From: Propionibacteriaceae bacterium
Lineage (GTDB): Bacteria > Actinomycetota > Actinomycetes > Propionibacteriales > Propionibacteriaceae
DNA length: 6,790 nt
Reading direction: 5' to 3'
NCBI GenBank assembly: GCA_009778535.1
Contig: WRJP01000094.1
Coordinates: 1 to 6,790, forward strand
Numbering within the stretch: position 1 is the stretch's first letter; each line of letters opens with the position of its first letter. Positions 6,207 through 6,790 of this stretch are shown here, one piece after another. The translations under genes and the position numbers were made by a program. The notes under the pieces were generated by a model. It did no database searches. It worked only from the letters and a program-made list of their open reading frames with translations, and was not told the origin of the DNA.

Positions 6207-6790
6207 GTGTCTTTGACTCCGATCATCCGCGAAGCCCCTGATGCCTCCAGGCTCCGCTTAGGAGTTATGGGCGGAACTTTCGACCCGATTCACAACGGAC
6301 ACCTGGTCGCCGCCAGCGAAGCGCAAGCTCGCTTTGATTTACATGAAGTCGTCTTCGTTCCCACTGGAGTCCCCTGGCAAAAAAAAGACAAGCAGGTTAC
6401 ATCTGCTGAAGATCGGTATTTGATGACGACCATCGCCACCGCGTCTAATCCACGTTTCTCAGTTAGCAGGGTAGACATCGAACGCGAAGGACCGACCTAC
6501 ACTATTGACACCTTGCGGGACATTCGCAAAGCTCGCGGTGACGACCTTGACCTATTTTTCATCACCGGAGCCGATGCGCTGTCGGGTATTTTTTCGTGGA
6601 AAGAAGGAGCGGATGTCTTCGAGTTGGCACATTTCGTTGGGGTTTCCAGACCTGGCTATCAATTGGGATCAGATTTGATCTCGAAACTTCCAAAAAACAA
6701 AGTGTCCTTAGTCGAAGTGCCTGCATTGGCAATCTCCTCGACTGATTGCCGAAACCGAGTAGCCCAACGTCTGCCGATCTGGTATCTGGT
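6207..6790 (+). CDS. nadD: Nicotinate-nucleotide adenylyltransferase (3' end cut by window)
   Basis: NadD transfers AMP from ATP to nicotinate mononucleotide, forming nicotinate adenine dinucleotide in NAD synthesis. The frame runs open to the window edge (194 full codons, then a partial one). Nucleotidyltransferase motif GGTFDPIHNGH occupies 22-32 with the HxGH histidines at 29 and 32. VPTGVPWQKK follows, then GADALSGIFSWKEG and ADVFELAHFVGVSRPGY, and the C-terminal ISSTDCRNRVAQ signature. Only roughly 10-20 residues should be missing. GTG 6207 is the first possible start after an in-frame TAG (6195-6197); TTG 6213 is possible, while ATG 6267 lies inside the nucleotide-binding motif and is too late. 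No Shine-Dalgarno is visible, but a -10-like TAGACT suggests a leaderless message. A run of eight A (6379-6386) lies in codons 58-60. The usual proBA or rsfS neighbours are not visible, though the downstream side is cut. Confidence 0.93.
   Translation, partial: MSLTPIIREAPDASRLRLGVMGGTFDPIHNGHLVAASEAQARFDLHEVVFVPTGVPWQKKDKQVTSAEDRYLMTTIATASNPRFSVSRVDIEREGPTYTIDTLRDIRKARGDDLDLFFITGADALSGIFSWKEGADVFELAHFVGVSRPGYQLGSDLISKLPKNKVSLVEVPALAISSTDCRNRVAQRLPIWYL

Overview
The window looks like chromosomal DNA of an actinobacterium (Actinomycetota) of moderate GC, estimated by eye at about 50-53%. Three things point there: the gene order ftsK-rimO-pgsA-cinA, a DUF3145 protein (a family I know only from actinobacteria), and -10 boxes of the TANNNT type sitting 6-8 nt before start codons, as in actinobacterial leaderless transcripts. 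The genus cannot be resolved; a Micrococcales/Actinomycetales-type organism is plausible.

Layout. Positions 1-252 hold no convincing gene but carry a cluster of short palindromic REP/MITE-like units, at least three complete and two partial. Positions 243-584 (minus) encode a small unrecognised protein whose stop codon lies inside the last repeat unit. A weak stem-loop at 651-680 may end the next transcript. From 5490 down to 683 four minus-strand genes are tightly packed in the order ftsK, rimO, pgsA, cinA/pncC: DNA translocase, ribosomal protein S12 methylthiotransferase, phosphatidylglycerophosphate synthase and NMN deamidase. They have gaps of 19, 1 and 6 nt and probably form one operon. 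A 170-bp divergent intergenic region (5491-5660) contains a perfect 9+5+9 inverted repeat. To its right lie a DUF3145 gene (5661-6140, plus) and the first ~90% of nadD (6207 to the window edge, plus).

Functional links. Most genes are housekeeping: chromosome segregation at division, ribosome modification, phospholipid synthesis and NAD metabolism. PncC makes nicotinate mononucleotide (NaMN) from NMN and NadD adenylates NaMN, so both ends of the window feed the same NAD route, although on opposite strands.

No defence system, CRISPR array, tRNA, rRNA or intact transposase is visible. The points most worth checking are the rimO start, where the first beta strand and a good Shine-Dalgarno precede an ATC codon rather than any standard start, the structured repeat cluster with a GTAG-plus-hairpin signature, the apparently leaderless starts of ftsK, nadD and the small gene, and the palindrome between ftsK and the DUF3145 gene.
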